Below are positions 7,356-16,307 of a stretch of 64,000 nt of DNA, one piece after another (the first letter of the stretch is position 1; the number at the start of each line of letters is the position of its first letter). The stretch comes from Mucilaginibacter psychrotolerans (lineage in GTDB: Bacteria > Bacteroidota > Bacteroidia > Sphingobacteriales > Sphingobacteriaceae): NCBI RefSeq assembly GCF_004519315.1, contig NZ_SOZE01000005.1:173190-237189 (forward strand), read 5' to 3'. Made by a program: the position numbers and the translations under genes. The notes below the pieces were generated by a model. It was not told the DNA's origin. It did no database searches and worked only from the letters and a program-made list of their open reading frames with translations.

Positions 7356-8171
7356 CTAATATTCTTCTTTTTCGTTCGGGAAATCACCTGCTCTTACATC
7401 ACTTACGTAATGTTTTATGGCGCCGTCCATTACGCTGTATAAATCAGCATATTGGCGTAAAAATCGGGGTTTAAAACCTTTGTTCAGGCCAAGCATATCA
7501 TGTATCACCAGCACCTGGCCACTGCAATGCTGCCCGGCACCTATGCCAATGGTGGGTATATTCAGGCTATCGCTTACTTCTTTTGCCAGTTTAGACGGGA
7601 TTTTTTCCAGTACGATACCAAAACAGCCCAGTTCCTGTAATTTTAAAGCATCTTCTTTCAACTTGGCAGCTTCGGCCTCTTCTTTGGCCCTTACGGTGTA
7701 AGTACCGAATTTATAGATCGATTGCGGCGTTAATCCAAGGTGCCCCATTACGGGTATGCCTGCGGTAAGTATGCGGCTAACAGATTCTGCAATCTCTACC
7801 CCACCCTCTAGTTTTATAGCGTGCGCACCGGCTTCTTTCATAATGCGTATAGCCGATGCAAGGGCTTCTTTAGAATTCCCCTGGTAGGAGCCAAAAGGAA
7901 GATCGACCACCACCAGCGCCCGTTTAGCAGCCCGCACTACCGATGCAGCGTGGTAGATCATTTGGTCGAGCGTGATGGGCAGGGTGGTTTCATGTCCGGC
8001 CATAACGTTGGAGGCAGAATCGCCAACCAGAATAATATCTGTGCCGGCATTATCCACAATCAGTGCCATCGAATAATCGTATGCCGTAAGCATGGCAATT
8101 TTTTCGCCCCGGTTCTTCATTTCCTGCAAGGTATGCACCGTAATGCGCTTTACTTCCTTATTTACCGACAT
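7356..8171 (-). CDS. panB: Ketopantoate hydroxymethyltransferase PanB
   Basis: Makes ketopantoate from 2-oxoisovalerate and 5,10-methylene-THF, the first committed step of pantothenate synthesis. The 271-aa protein shows the full family pattern: [36 protein letters not shown] (metal-ligand Asp), [26 protein letters not shown] and [20 protein letters not shown]. It is monocistronic with a TAACTTTG -7 element 24 nt before the ATG. Other pan genes are not in the window. Confidence 0.96.
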   Translation of the reverse strand: MSVNKEVKRITVHTLQEMKNRGEKIAMLTAYDYSMALIVDNAGTDIILVGDSASNVMAGHETTLPITLDQMIYHAASVVRAAKRALVVVDLPFGSYQGNSKEALASAIRIMKEAGAHAIKLEGGVEIAESVSRILTAGIPVMGHLGLTPQSIYKFGTYTVRAKEEAEAAKLKEDALKLQELGCFGIVLEKIPSKLAKEVSDSLNIPTIGIGAGQHCSGQVLVIHDMLGLNKGFKPRFLRQYADLYSVMDGAIKHYVSDVRAGDFPNEKEEY

Positions 8172-8194
8172 ACTGATGATGGTTTTGTGAGCCG

Positions 8195-8202
8195 CAAAGT
8201 TA
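8195..8202 (-). promoter_or_regulatory. -7 element of panB promoter (TAACTTTG)
   Basis: Minus-strand TAACTTTG followed by GCGGCTCAC matches TAnnTTTG and resembles the purH promoter (TACCTTTGCGGCTCA). Confidence 0.65.
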
Positions 8203-8318
8203 GGAACTCATCCGGTATTTTTCATGCTGAAAAATTGACGGGCTATTTTCCTCATATTTATATATTATTTTATATTTTAGTGCAACCCCAATTATAAATA
8301 TTATACTATTTGATTTTA

Positions 8319-8489
8319 ATGGACGAAAGAATTTACCCCTGCGTGTACTGCGGGAAACCCATGAACCATACCGACCGCAAACCGCGTAATTTTTACCTGA
8401 AAAAATTTCTGCCCTTTTTACCCATCAGGCCATTCTGGTGCACGCATTGCTTAAAAACAACTTTCTTTTGGGGCAATAAAGGCAAGTAG
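8319..8489 (+). CDS. Small CxxC...CxxC zinc-ribbon-like protein (56 aa)
   Basis: An ATG at 8319 opens a 56-codon ORF (MDERIYPCVYCGKPMNHTDR...). Two CxxC pairs, CVYC at residues 8-11 and CTHC at 41-44, are spaced as in a zinc ribbon, with a basic, aromatic linker between. It sits alone between panB and carA and is shorter than usual annotation cut-offs. Function unknown; nucleic-acid or protein binding is only a guess from the fold. Confidence 0.6.
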   Translation: MDERIYPCVYCGKPMNHTDRKPRNFYLKKFLPFLPIRPFWCTHCLKTTFFWGNKGK

Positions 8490-8537
8490 CTAAACCAACG
8501 CCTGTTTGTTGTGCATAAAAAACAAGTGGTAATAACT

Positions 8538-8567
8538 TTTGATTTAAAAAATTAAATCCTACTTTTG
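8538..8567 (+). promoter_or_regulatory. carA promoter
   Basis: TTTG at 8538-8541 and TACTTTTG at 8560-8567 are separated by 18 nt, a near-ideal Bacteroidota promoter. The expected start of transcription leaves a leader of roughly 95 nt before the carA ATG at 8670. Confidence 0.65.
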
Positions 8568-8669
8568 CGGCGTGAATAAAGAGGTGCTCTACTTCATTTT
8601 TCAGTGCTGTTCATACGGAGCTTCGTGCCAGGAAATCCGAACAAATTACCCTTTAATTTTTTTTGCAAC

Positions 8670-9770
8670 ATGAACCATTACACCAAGCTGCCCGCAGTAT
8701 TGTTATTGGCCGATGGCACCGTTTTTAACGGTAAAGCCGCAGGTAAAATAGGTACCACCACCGGTGAGATATGCTTTAACACCGGGATGACCGGCTACCA
8801 GGAAATTTTTACCGACCCATCGTACTTTGGGCAAATAATGGTGGCTACCAATGCGCACATTGGCAACTACGGCATTTCTGCCCAGGAGGTAGAATCGGGC
8901 CATATACAGATAGCCGGCCTGGTTTGCAAAAACTACAACATTGCCTACAGCCGCAAACAGGCCGACGAATCGATACAGGATTATTTCCAGGAACAAAATA
9001 TCGTGGGCATATCTGATATAGATACCCGCCAGCTGGTGCGCCACATACGCGATAAAGGTGCCATGAACGCCATTATCTCCTCTGAAATATTAGACCTTGA
9101 TGAGCTGAAAGCCAAACTGGCCGAAGCGCCGGATATGGATGGCCTGGAGCTTTCTTCGCAGGTATCTACCAAAGAAACCTACACCTTTGGCAACGAAGCA
9201 GCTGCCTATCGCGTGGCCGTTTTAGACCTGGGCGTAAAGAAAAACATCCTCCGCAATTTTGACGACCGCGACGTTTTCGCCAAAGTGTACCCCGCCAAAA
9301 CCACTTTTGCCGAAATGGAGAAGGATTTTGCGCCGGCAGGTTACTTTATCTCTAATGGCCCCGGCGACCCATCGGCTATGCCATACGCTATCGAAACCGT
9401 AAAAGAAATCTTAGCTGCTGATAAACCTTTGTTCGGTATATGCCTGGGTCACCAGTTGTTGGCTTTGGCCAACGATATCCCAACCAAAAAGATGCACAAC
9501 GGCCACCGCGGCCTTAACCACCCGGTGAAAAACGTAATCATCAACCATTGCGAAGTAACCTCGCAAAACCACGGTTTTGGCGTAGTGCCTGAGGCAGTAA
9601 GGGCATCTGAAAAGGTAGAAATAACTCACGTAAACCTCAACGACCAATCGATAGAAGGTATCCGCGTTAAAGGTAAAAAGGCATTTTCGGTACAGTACCA
9701 CCCGGAATCATCTCCAGGCCCGCACGATAGCAGGTATCTGTTCGATGACTTTATTAATTTGATGAAGTAA
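8670..9770 (+). CDS. carA: Carbamoyl-phosphate synthase small subunit CarA
   Basis: Glutaminase subunit that supplies ammonia to CarB for carbamoyl phosphate, used for arginine and pyrimidines. With the start at 8670 (MNHYTKLPAVLLLADGTVF) the protein is 366 aa. The N-terminal domain has FNTGMTGYQEIFTDPSY; the GATase-1 domain has nucleophile Cys258 in GICLGHQLL and His344/Glu346 in YHPESSPGPHDS. The reading frame extends upstream to 8604 but those 22 residues lack similarity and would overlap the leader. carB is not next to it; a strong hairpin follows. Confidence 0.95.
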   Translation: MNHYTKLPAVLLLADGTVFNGKAAGKIGTTTGEICFNTGMTGYQEIFTDPSYFGQIMVATNAHIGNYGISAQEVESGHIQIAGLVCKNYNIAYSRKQADESIQDYFQEQNIVGISDIDTRQLVRHIRDKGAMNAIISSEILDLDELKAKLAEAPDMDGLELSSQVSTKETYTFGNEAAAYRVAVLDLGVKKNILRNFDDRDVFAKVYPAKTTFAEMEKDFAPAGYFISNGPGDPSAMPYAIETVKEILAADKPLFGICLGHQLLALANDIPTKKMHNGHRGLNHPVKNVIINHCEVTSQNHGFGVVPEAVRASEKVEITHVNLNDQSIEGIRVKGKKAFSVQYHPESSPGPHDSRYLFDDFINLMK

Positions 9771-9860
9771 TTGTTTCGAACCATGATGCTCTTGATTAAA
9801 GGATTTTAAGATTCGCTCTGTCAGGAAATCCTTTAATCAGGCAGATCAAGGTTCAGAGAT

Positions 9861-9897
9861 GCCAAAGGCCCGTAAGCTCTGCTTACGGGCCTTTGGC
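9861..9897 (+). terminator. carA downstream hairpin
   Basis: A perfect 17-bp inverted repeat (GCCAAAGGCCCGTAAGC) with a 3-nt loop. It lacks a T-run, so it may act as an mRNA stabiliser as much as a terminator. Confidence 0.7.
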
Positions 9898-10051
9898 ATT
9901 ATATATCCACCAAGTCATTGCGAGTCGCGGCGCTTGGGAGGGCGTGGAGGGGCTACGTGGCAATCCTCGGCAAGCAGGTCAAACTTGAAAGCTATTTGTT
10001 AATTAACGACTATTGTCTTATAACTGCAAAGACAACGAGCGCTATAGCCCT

Positions 10052-10087
10052 TCATTTGCACATCTGTAATCTGTAATCTGCACATTT
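10052..10087. repeat. Dispersed intergenic repeat, TGCACATCTG type
   Basis: Contains tttgcacatctgtaatctg followed by taatctgcacattt, just after the 3' end of the NTF2-like lipoprotein gene. Confidence 0.65.
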
Positions 10088-10095
10088 AAAACTTA

Positions 10096-10629
10096 CTACT
10101 TCAAATAATACGCAGGCACCGGCAAATCCTTCCTTTCTACATCCCAAATAATACTGCTCACCTTCCAGCCTTTAGGCGTTTTTATCAGCTGAAAACTGTT
10201 TACGCCGCGCTCAGCTAGGCTGTCGCGGGTGTTGAGGTAGGTGTTATAGGTGCTGATGCGGTGCGCCACCTTGCCGAATTGCTCGTTGCGGCCAAAAGCT
10301 TCCTCTTCATAAAACATCTCGATATGTCCATCGGTAACAAAATGCTTATATAAATCGATAAACTGTGGCAAGGCGGTAATATCGGCGGTATCCGTACGGA
10401 AGTTGATGAGCTGTGCCTGCGGGATAAAGTAATTGCCGATTTCGTCAAACCGGGGCTTCTCCCCTTTCTTAAAGCTGATAGCGGCATAGGCATCATGCAC
10501 GGCTTTGGTAATGGCGCTATCGTCGGGAACGGTGTAAGTTATAGGGGTACTTATAGCAGACTTTTTGTCGGCAGTTTGGCAAGCCGACATGGCCAGCACA
10601 AAGGCAAGTATCACTAAAAGATTTTTCAT
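10096..10629 (-). CDS. NTF2/SnoaL-like lipoprotein
   Basis: A 177-aa lipoprotein starting MKNLLVILAFVLAMSAC, with the lipid Cys at residue 17; I prefer this ATG to one 12 codons upstream, which would spoil the signal peptide. The mature part (AITKAVHDAYAAISF, IEMFYEEEAFGRNEQFGKVAHRISTY, FQLIKTPKGWKVSSIIWDVER) follows the NTF2-like cone fold of SnoaL/DUF4440-type proteins. No catalytic role can be assigned. Monocistronic. Confidence 0.7.
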   Translation of the reverse strand: MKNLLVILAFVLAMSACQTADKKSAISTPITYTVPDDSAITKAVHDAYAAISFKKGEKPRFDEIGNYFIPQAQLINFRTDTADITALPQFIDLYKHFVTDGHIEMFYEEEAFGRNEQFGKVAHRISTYNTYLNTRDSLAERGVNSFQLIKTPKGWKVSSIIWDVERKDLPVPAYYLK

Positions 10630-10892
10630 TATGATAATTATTTGGTTTACAACGAAAATAGCCAATCGTGCGGAGTTTTCCTAAAGCCAGTGTAATAACC
10701 CTATCGCAATGGTGCTTAAAACGTCAAATTAAAATTCCTTATTTTTATTTGGATTTATTCTAAATAAGGTTTTACTTTGTTGGCGTGAGCAGTTAATATG
10801 CTCAGAAAAACTTAAGCCCTGCTTTTTCGGTAAGTAAAGTTCATGGGGGACTCCACCGTTTAAGCAGGCACAAATTTTAATATCACCTACCT

Positions 10893-11213
10893 ATGTGCGA
10901 CGCAAAAGTGCTCAGTCAGAAAGGGGCATCGGTTATCAGCCGGTGCTCCGAATGCCGCTGTGTTTTCATCTGGAACCACAACCTCATCCTCAGCTTTACG
11001 CCCGAACAGTTCGCGCAGTTCAGGGATTTTGCAGCCGACCTCGATTTCTACGGGCACTCCTTCCCCTTCCCCGATGGGCAGGAACGCATGGTAATGCGCA
11101 CCCCCGTAAGCGATATACAATTCACCTTCACCCCCCACGAGTGGGAGGACTTCCATGCCGCTATGGAGGAAGCCGCCTATATGCAGGAAGTTTACGGGCT
11201 GATGGAGGGCTAG
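10893..11213 (+). CDS. Small conserved Bacteroidota protein (DUF6686-like)
   Basis: A 106-aa cytosolic protein starting MCDAKVLSQKGASVISRCSE. A Cys cluster (CSECRC, residues 18-23) near the N-terminus is followed by LILSFTPEQFAQFRDF and FTFTPHEWEDFHAAMEEA. The overall pattern resembles the small Bacteroidota family I know as DUF6686, possibly a metal-binding protein; I recall the family only by pattern, so the name is tentative. Its neighbours give no functional hint. Confidence 0.55.
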   Translation: MCDAKVLSQKGASVISRCSECRCVFIWNHNLILSFTPEQFAQFRDFAADLDFYGHSFPFPDGQERMVMRTPVSDIQFTFTPHEWEDFHAAMEEAAYMQEVYGLMEG

Positions 11214-11684
11214 TAAAAAGAGATTAGAGGCAAGAGGTTAGCCTTACAGTCCTCGCGCTGTCATCCCGAAATCTTTCCGGGCCCCCACACGACAGGTCGA
11301 TGGCAAGCAGAGCGGTTTAACATGGTGGCCACTTTTATGATGGGGTGTTGAAAAAATTTCAACATGACGTAGGTCTTGTTCCTTCGTCATTCGATGTTCA
11401 GCATTCGGTGTTCGATATTAATTTGCACATCTGAAATCTGAAATCCGCACATCATCCCGCATTCGGTGTTCGACATTGAATCTGTGCGTGCAGTCATTAA
11501 TCCCCCCTTTCGCACACCAAATTCCGCCGCTTACCGATAGCCGGCGAATTCACCGATAAAGCTTCTCCCACTCAATCCCCCTACAAATCCGTTTACCGAC
11601 GATTTGCCGTGCTTCGCCTAATAACGTTAAACAAAATTTGTGTACTGATGCACCTTTGTAGTGTTAAAACAACGCAACAATATC
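11214..11684. other. Intergenic region rich in repeats
   Basis: No gene seen. Contains degenerate agattagagg-type repeat (11220-11242), MITE-like element copy A (11260-11369), a pair of gcattcggtgttcgata/cgcattcggtgttcgaca repeats (11401-11480) and a TGCACATCTG-type repeat (11421-11454). The last 200 bp are AT/C-rich and serve as upstream region of the 30-aa ORF. Confidence 0.7.
11260..11369 (+). repeat. MITE-like element, copy A (110 bp)
   Basis: Starts GTCATCCCGAA and ends TTTCAACATGACG, giving imperfect terminal inverted repeats GTCATnnnGAA / TTnnnATGAC. It is clearly homologous to the reverse complement of 22130-22241, sharing an exact ACTTTTATGATGGGGTGTTG core. No coding potential; two copies in opposite orientation 11 kb apart. 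Confidence 0.85.
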
Positions 11685-11777
11685 ATGACAACTCAACTTA
11701 CCATCCCATCACTTTACTCCATCATGGCACTTGTAGTAGCCGTGCTGATCATTGGTGTAGGCTGCCTCACCTGCTAA
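11685..11777 (+). CDS. 30-aa single-span membrane peptide
   Basis: The ATG at 11685 opens MTTQLTIPSLYSIMALVVAV, continuing through a hydrophobic stretch to end GCLTC. Residues 13-27 form one membrane span. A perfect 14-bp hairpin follows 20 nt after the stop, which supports a discrete transcript. No homologue comes to mind and the function is unknown. Confidence 0.5.
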   Translation: MTTQLTIPSLYSIMALVVAVLIIGVGCLTC

Positions 11778-11796
11778 TCATACCTCTATCATATAT

Positions 11797-11830
11797 CCGT
11801 ATGTTTTGGCCTGTAAGCCAAAACATACGG
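11797..11830 (+). terminator. Hairpin after the 30-aa ORF
   Basis: CCGTATGTTTTGGC and GCCAAAACATACGG form a perfect 14-bp stem with a 6-nt loop. There is no clear T-run. Confidence 0.6.
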
Positions 11831-11918
11831 TAGAATTTCCCACACAGCCTTATCTCATCACCACCAACCGTAGCAAAACTGGCAGGCATATTGCTTTCTC
11901 CAGCTAAACACATCGAGC

Positions 11919-12131
11919 ATGAAAAAGGGAGATACCGTACATAGGCAATGGGGCGCCTCAGAGGCCGAGGGAGAAATAGAAAAAAAGCATACCGAAACCG
12001 TTACAAAAACCATCAAAGGCACCAAGGTAAAACGCAAGGCAACCGCCGATAAGCCGGCCTACGAGATTAAGCAAGCTGATGGCAGCAAAGTGCTGAAATC
12101 TGAAAGCGAACTGAAGAAAGGCAGCAGGTAA
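11919..12131 (+). CDS. DUF2945 / hypervirulence-associated TUDOR-domain protein
   Basis: A 70-aa protein (MKKGDTVHRQWGASEAEGEI..., PAYEIKQADGSKVLKSESEL) matching the small DUF2945 family across its full length. The fold is a Tudor-like barrel; the cellular role is not established, though family members are common in soil bacteria. It lies alone upstream of the ABC transporter genes. Confidence 0.8.
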   Translation: MKKGDTVHRQWGASEAEGEIEKKHTETVTKTIKGTKVKRKATADKPAYEIKQADGSKVLKSESELKKGSR

Positions 12132-12206
12132 AAATCTAATGCTATTTTAATGTGCTAACTGCTTATATCGTATGGATATTCCACAAATCCATCGCATATT
12201 TACGCT

Positions 12207-12971
12207 ATGGAGAAACAACCTATTATCACGGTTAACAACCTTACCAAAAACTACGGCGATTTTGCCGCTGTAAAAGGCATTAGCTTTGAGGTTTATGAAG
12301 GCGAGATATTCGGCCTGCTAGGCCCCAACGGGGCGGGCAAAACCACTACGCTCGAAATTATTGAAACCCTGCGCGATAAAACCTCCGGCGAAGTTACCGT
12401 GGCCGGTTTCGACATTAGTAAGGATGCCGACAGCATCAAGAAAATAATAGGCGTGCAATTGCAGGCTGCGGGCTACTATCCAAACCTCAACTTGTCCGAA
12501 CTGATCGTCCTGTTCTCCGGCCTGTACGGCATCGACAAAACGCCTACGGAGATGCTGGAGAAAGTGGCCCTTACCGATAAGGCCAAAGCCAGGTACAAGG
12601 ACCTATCGGGCGGGCAAAAGCAACGCTTCTCTATAGCAACTACGCTGATAAACGACCCCAAGATCATTTTCCTGGACGAGCCAACTACCGGCCTTGATCC
12701 TCAGGCCCGCCGCAACCTGTGGGACCTGATACGCGAGATACGCGATAATGGGACCACTGTGGTGATCACCACGCATTATATGGATGAAGCAGAAGTACTG
12801 TGCGACCGCGTAGCCTTTGTAGACGGCGGCCACATCGTAGGCATCGACACCCCGGACCATTTCATAGACCAACTGGTGGCTACCGGTTTCGAACGCAAGA
12901 AACAAGTTAAAGAAGCCAACCTGGAAGATGTTTTCATCAACCTAACCGGCAAAGAATGGCGGGAAGGGTAA
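12207..12971 (+). CDS. ABC transporter ATP-binding protein
   Basis: A 254-aa ATPase of the ABC-2/DrrA-CcmA group. Walker A GPNGAGKTT is at residues 39-47, the signature LSGGQ at 133-137, Walker B IIFLDEPTTGLD at 153-164, and the H-loop in VVITTHYMDEAE. The ORF is followed 95 bp later by a matching ABC-2 permease on the same strand. It likely powers export of a small molecule; substrate unknown. Confidence 0.9.
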   Translation: MEKQPIITVNNLTKNYGDFAAVKGISFEVYEGEIFGLLGPNGAGKTTTLEIIETLRDKTSGEVTVAGFDISKDADSIKKIIGVQLQAAGYYPNLNLSELIVLFSGLYGIDKTPTEMLEKVALTDKAKARYKDLSGGQKQRFSIATTLINDPKIIFLDEPTTGLDPQARRNLWDLIREIRDNGTTVVITTHYMDEAEVLCDRVAFVDGGHIVGIDTPDHFIDQLVATGFERKKQVKEANLEDVFINLTGKEWREG

Positions 12972-13022
12972 TCAGTTTGCAGTGGGCGGTGTGCAGTTAG
13001 CTTTGCCAGTTTAACCCTCTCC

Positions 13023-13053
13023 CCAATTTACCAATGACCCAATGACCCAATGA
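13023..13053. repeat. Degenerate tandem repeat (CCAATGAC)n
   Basis: Three to four copies of an 8-9-bp unit (ccaatttaccaatgaccc, aatgacccaatgac) between the ABC ATPase and permease genes. Confidence 0.7.
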
Positions 13054-13066
13054 CTTTTTTGAACTA

Positions 13067-14260
13067 ATGAAAAAATACAGTAATACGCGCGCCACGCTGG
13101 CCATTGCCAAAGCAAGTTTCCGGTCGATACTCCGCAGCCCCTCGGCGGTAGTATTTAGTTTGGCCTTCCCCCTGATATTTATCGTGGTGTTTGCCAATAT
13201 CGGCGGCAGCGGGGTTAAGGTAGATGTGGGTGTGGCCAAAGGTACGGACACGCTGAGCCCAATATACCAGGCGCTCAAAAGATCGTCAGTTATTAATCTG
13301 GAGACCAATGTCTCGTCCGATGATATGAAGAAGGACTTGTCTAAAGGGAGTCTTGATGCCATTATCGAGATCAAGAAAAATGCTTCGTCTAGCCAGGGTA
13401 CAACATCGCCGAGCGAGGGCATAACGATTTACCCGCCGCTCTCAGCTCAGGGAAATACAAAATGGCCGGAGAAATTCGTGTCGCCTTATACGGTTACTGT
13501 ACAATATACCTCTTCATCGCAAAAAGGCGGCATCCTTAAATCGGTACTAAGCAGCAGCCTGATGCAGATAAATGCAGAATTCGCTAAGAAAATAGGCCTT
13601 CTTACCTTACCACAGGTAGCGGAACTAAATGAAACTACCGTAACAGGCCGCGAATACAAATACATCGATTTTATATTGCCGGGGCAATTGGGCTTCTCTT
13701 TATTAAGCAGCGGGGTCTTCGGTACGGCGTTCGTATTTCTTAGTCTTCGACTTACGCTGGTTATCAAACGCTTTTTTGCCACGCCGGTTAAACGTTATAG
13801 TATCGTATTGGGCGAGGCTTTGGCCAGGCTGACCTTCTCCCTGCTGGGCGCGCTGTTCATACTAATGGTGGGCCATTTCGCGTTCGGGTTTACGTTGATC
13901 CATGGCGTCGTCACGGTGCTGAATATGCTGGTGCTTTCTGCAATCGGACTGATTATATTTATGGGCTTTGGCTTCACCATATCGGGCATAGCTAAAAACG
14001 AAAGTACGGTGCCACCACTATCCAATATCATTACCTTACCGCAGTTCCTGCTATCAGGTACGTTCTTTTCGGTAACGGCGTTCCCAAAATGGCTGCAATA
14101 TGTAAGTAATGCGCTTCCCCTCACCCACCTCAATAACGCCATGCGTAAGGTAGCCTTCGAAGGCGCGGGCCTGGGCGATGTTTCGCACCAGTTATTCATC
14201 CTGCTGTTATGGGGTATAGGCGTTTACGCGGTAGCAGTAAAGACGTTTAAATGGGAGTAG
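13067..14260 (+). CDS. ABC-2 type transporter permease
   Basis: A 397-aa inner-membrane protein with one N-terminal span (about residues 23-43), a ~150-residue periplasmic domain and five or six C-terminal spans (from about residue 205 on). This matches the ABC-2 permease layout. It partners the ATPase encoded just upstream; together they would form an exporter. The gap between the two genes holds short tandem repeats. Substrate unknown. Confidence 0.85.
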   Translation: MKKYSNTRATLAIAKASFRSILRSPSAVVFSLAFPLIFIVVFANIGGSGVKVDVGVAKGTDTLSPIYQALKRSSVINLETNVSSDDMKKDLSKGSLDAIIEIKKNASSSQGTTSPSEGITIYPPLSAQGNTKWPEKFVSPYTVTVQYTSSSQKGGILKSVLSSSLMQINAEFAKKIGLLTLPQVAELNETTVTGREYKYIDFILPGQLGFSLLSSGVFGTAFVFLSLRLTLVIKRFFATPVKRYSIVLGEALARLTFSLLGALFILMVGHFAFGFTLIHGVVTVLNMLVLSAIGLIIFMGFGFTISGIAKNESTVPPLSNIITLPQFLLSGTFFSVTAFPKWLQYVSNALPLTHLNNAMRKVAFEGAGLGDVSHQLFILLLWGIGVYAVAVKTFKWE

Positions 14261-14326
14261 ATCGTGAGTAGTGAATAGTGAGTGGTTGACTAGTTTTCAA
14301 TTCGTTTCTTGCCGCTCGCATATTTG

Positions 14327-14486
14327 ACTCACCCCGACGGCCCGCAATACGCGGGCGTCGACCCTCTCTGCTTCGCAAAGAGGGTTTTAAAAAATAAAAG
14401 GATCCCAGGCCCTCTTTACGAAATAGAGAGGGTGGTCAAACGAAGCAAAGACCGGGCCGGCCTGCCGACAGGCAGGTGAGTCGACT
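14327..14486. repeat. Large imperfect palindrome (MITE/REP-like)
   Basis: The ends GACTCACC and GGTGAGTC are inverted; inside, ccctctctgcttcgcaaaga pairs with a ccctctttacgaaatagagagg-like arm. Size and structure are those of a non-coding palindromic mobile element common in Sphingobacteriaceae genomes. Confidence 0.6.
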
Positions 14487-14505
14487 CGCGACGCAGACAC
14501 GATAT

Positions 14506-14542
14506 AAACAGAAATGCCCGGTTTTGCCGGGCATTTCTGTTT
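14506..14542. terminator. Bidirectional terminator between ABC permease and helicase
   Basis: A perfect 16-bp stem (AAACAGAAATGCCCGG) with a TTTTG loop, ending in T-rich sequence in both directions, between two convergent genes. Confidence 0.8.
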
Positions 14543-14586
14543 ATGTTTTTCAATAAGTTCCCTCTTTAGGGGGTTAAGGGGGGCTT

Positions 14587-15939
14587 TTATCGCCTACCCA
14601 TCCTGCCGCCGGCACCGCTCATACCGCTGGCGCCGCCTGCTTTGCGGCTGCCATCGGCCCTGGTACCGCCGTTGCTACGGCCACCGCCGCCGCCGCCACC
14701 CGGGCGACCGCCACGTGAACCACCGCCGCCACCACCGCTTTTGCTTTTCGCGGGAGCGTTTTTGGCTTTGCTCATCATCTTCTCCGTCATGGCTTGGATG
14801 CTCAAGGGGTAAGGATGTCCCTCTTCTACCGGGATCTCTTTCGCAATCAGTTTATGGATGTCTTTCAGGTAATCTATTTCTTCCTCTCCATCGCAAAACG
14901 TAAGAGCTATGCCACTTGCACCTGCGCGGCCGGTACGGCCAATACGGTGTACGTAAGTTTCGGGGATATTAGGGATTTCGTAGTTGATCACGTGCGTCAA
15001 CTCGTCGATATCAATACCGCGGGCAGCAATATCTGTTGCGATAAGCACGCGCGTAGTACGGTTCTTAAAGTTGGTCAATGCACGCTGGCGGGCATTCTGC
15101 GATTTGTTACCGTGGATAGCTTCGGCAGTGATGCCGGCTTTTACCAGGTCTTTCACCACCTTATCGGCACCATGCTTGGTACGGGTAAATACCAGTGCCG
15201 TTTTAATGTTTTTATCTTTCAGGATGTGGTTAAGCAATAAACGCTTATCGTTCTTCTCCACAAAATATAGCGACTGCTGAATAGTATCAGCCGTAGACGA
15301 TACCGGTGCAACCTCTACTTTAGCAGGTTTCTGCAGGATAGAATCGGCCAGGCTTTGGATTTCGTTCGGCATGGTAGCGCTGAAGAACAGCGTCTGCCTG
15401 TTTTGCGGAACTTTGGCTATGATCTTTTTCACATCGTGTACAAAACCCATATCCAGCATACGGTCGGCCTCATCCAAAATCAGCATTTTTATCTGATCCA
15501 GGTGAACAAAACGCTGGTTCATCAGGTCCAAAAGGCGACCTGGGGTTGCGATCAGGATATCCACACCGCGGCGCAAAGCATCCGTTTGCGGGCCCTGTGA
15601 CACGCCACCGAAGATAACCAGGTTTTTCAAGCCGGTATGCTTACCGTAAGCGGTAAAGCTCTCGCTAATCTGGATAGCCAGTTCGCGGGTTGGGGTTAAA
15701 ATAAGTGCCTTAATGGCCTTTTGCTCCTTGTGTTTTTGCTTATCTAAAAACAATAACTGCAAAATCGGGATGGCAAAAGCTGCCGTTTTACCTGTACCCG
15801 TTTGGGCGCAACCAAGCAAATCGCGGTGTTGTAATATAAAAGGGATTGCTTGTTCTTGTATAGGGGTTGGCGTAGTATAACCCTCTGTTTTTAAAGCCTT
15901 TAAGATAGGCTCAATTAAATTTAAATTTTCGAATGACAT
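14587..15939 (-). CDS. DEAD-box RNA helicase, RhlE-like
   Basis: A 450-aa ATP-dependent RNA helicase. All core motifs are present: Q motif [11 protein letters not shown], Walker [55 protein letters not shown] and [10 protein letters not shown]. The last ~60 residues are a low-complexity Gly/Arg/Ser tail (runs of seven or more Gly), which in this family helps bind RNA. It is monocistronic; by analogy it acts in ribosome assembly or RNA decay, particularly at low temperature. Confidence 0.93.
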   Translation of the reverse strand: MSFENLNLIEPILKALKTEGYTTPTPIQEQAIPFILQHRDLLGCAQTGTGKTAAFAIPILQLLFLDKQKHKEQKAIKALILTPTRELAIQISESFTAYGKHTGLKNLVIFGGVSQGPQTDALRRGVDILIATPGRLLDLMNQRFVHLDQIKMLILDEADRMLDMGFVHDVKKIIAKVPQNRQTLFFSATMPNEIQSLADSILQKPAKVEVAPVSSTADTIQQSLYFVEKNDKRLLLNHILKDKNIKTALVFTRTKHGADKVVKDLVKAGITAEAIHGNKSQNARQRALTNFKNRTTRVLIATDIAARGIDIDELTHVINYEIPNIPETYVHRIGRTGRAGASGIALTFCDGEEEIDYLKDIHKLIAKEIPVEEGHPYPLSIQAMTEKMMSKAKNAPAKSKSGGGGGGSRGGRPGGGGGGGRSNGGTRADGSRKAGGASGMSGAGGRMGRR

Positions 15940-16307
15940 GTAATGTAATAAATGTATTGTATTGTGTGCTAACGCGAAGCATTAAGCGGATCTGAAGAGT
16001 GTCTATTGATCAAAACCGTAAATCAACGGGTAATTATTTCTGCAAAGATACGGTTTTTAAATCAGATGTGCAGGTGTCCAATTTCAGATGTGCAGTAGTA
16101 CAAATTTTGACGTACAGAGGGGGCAGAAAGAAGCAAGCCCAACGAGTTTGTATTAGTAAATTGCAAGGAAGCTGCTTACTGCCTTCTAAAAACTGCTTAC
16201 TAATTGTGGGCGTTGCCTGCGGCCCACGCTTTCCGCTCATACTGCACAAGCCTTAGCCACAAGGCCGGTATCCGCTGCAATCGTTAACGCGGGGTGTGGA
16301 AGAGGGA
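15940..16307. other. Intergenic region with REP-like repeats
   Basis: No gene seen. Contains an inverted TGCACATCTG-type repeat (16060-16095, cagatgtgcaggtgtccaat) and a GC-rich REP-like segment at 16208-16297 (gggcgttgcctgcggcccac ... tatccgctgcaatcgttaac gcgg) related to 20975-21100. Confidence 0.65.

Larger units (their letters stand above)
9771..10095. other. Intergenic region with hairpins and REP-like repeats
   Basis: Gene-free. Holds an inverted repeat at 9793-9839 (gattaaaggatt / aatcctttaatc) followed by caggcagatcaaggttcaga, the strong carA hairpin at 9861-9897, a REP-like segment at 9914-9978 (gtcattgcgagtcgcggcgc ... gtggcaatcctcgg) and a TGCACATCTG-type repeat at 10052-10087. 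Confidence 0.7.
14261..14586. other. Intergenic region with palindromic repeat and terminator
   Basis: Holds a degenerate repeat (gtgagtagtgaatagtgagt, 14262-14292), a large imperfect palindrome at 14327-14486 (tgactcaccccgacggcccg ... ggtgagtc with internal ccctctctgcttcgcaaagag and its inverse) and a perfect hairpin at 14506-14542. No gene. Confidence 0.7.

Noticed and set aside
14506..14542. Possible small RNA from the perfect 16-bp hairpin
   Set aside because: Its place between two convergent genes and T-rich ends make a bidirectional terminator the simpler reading.
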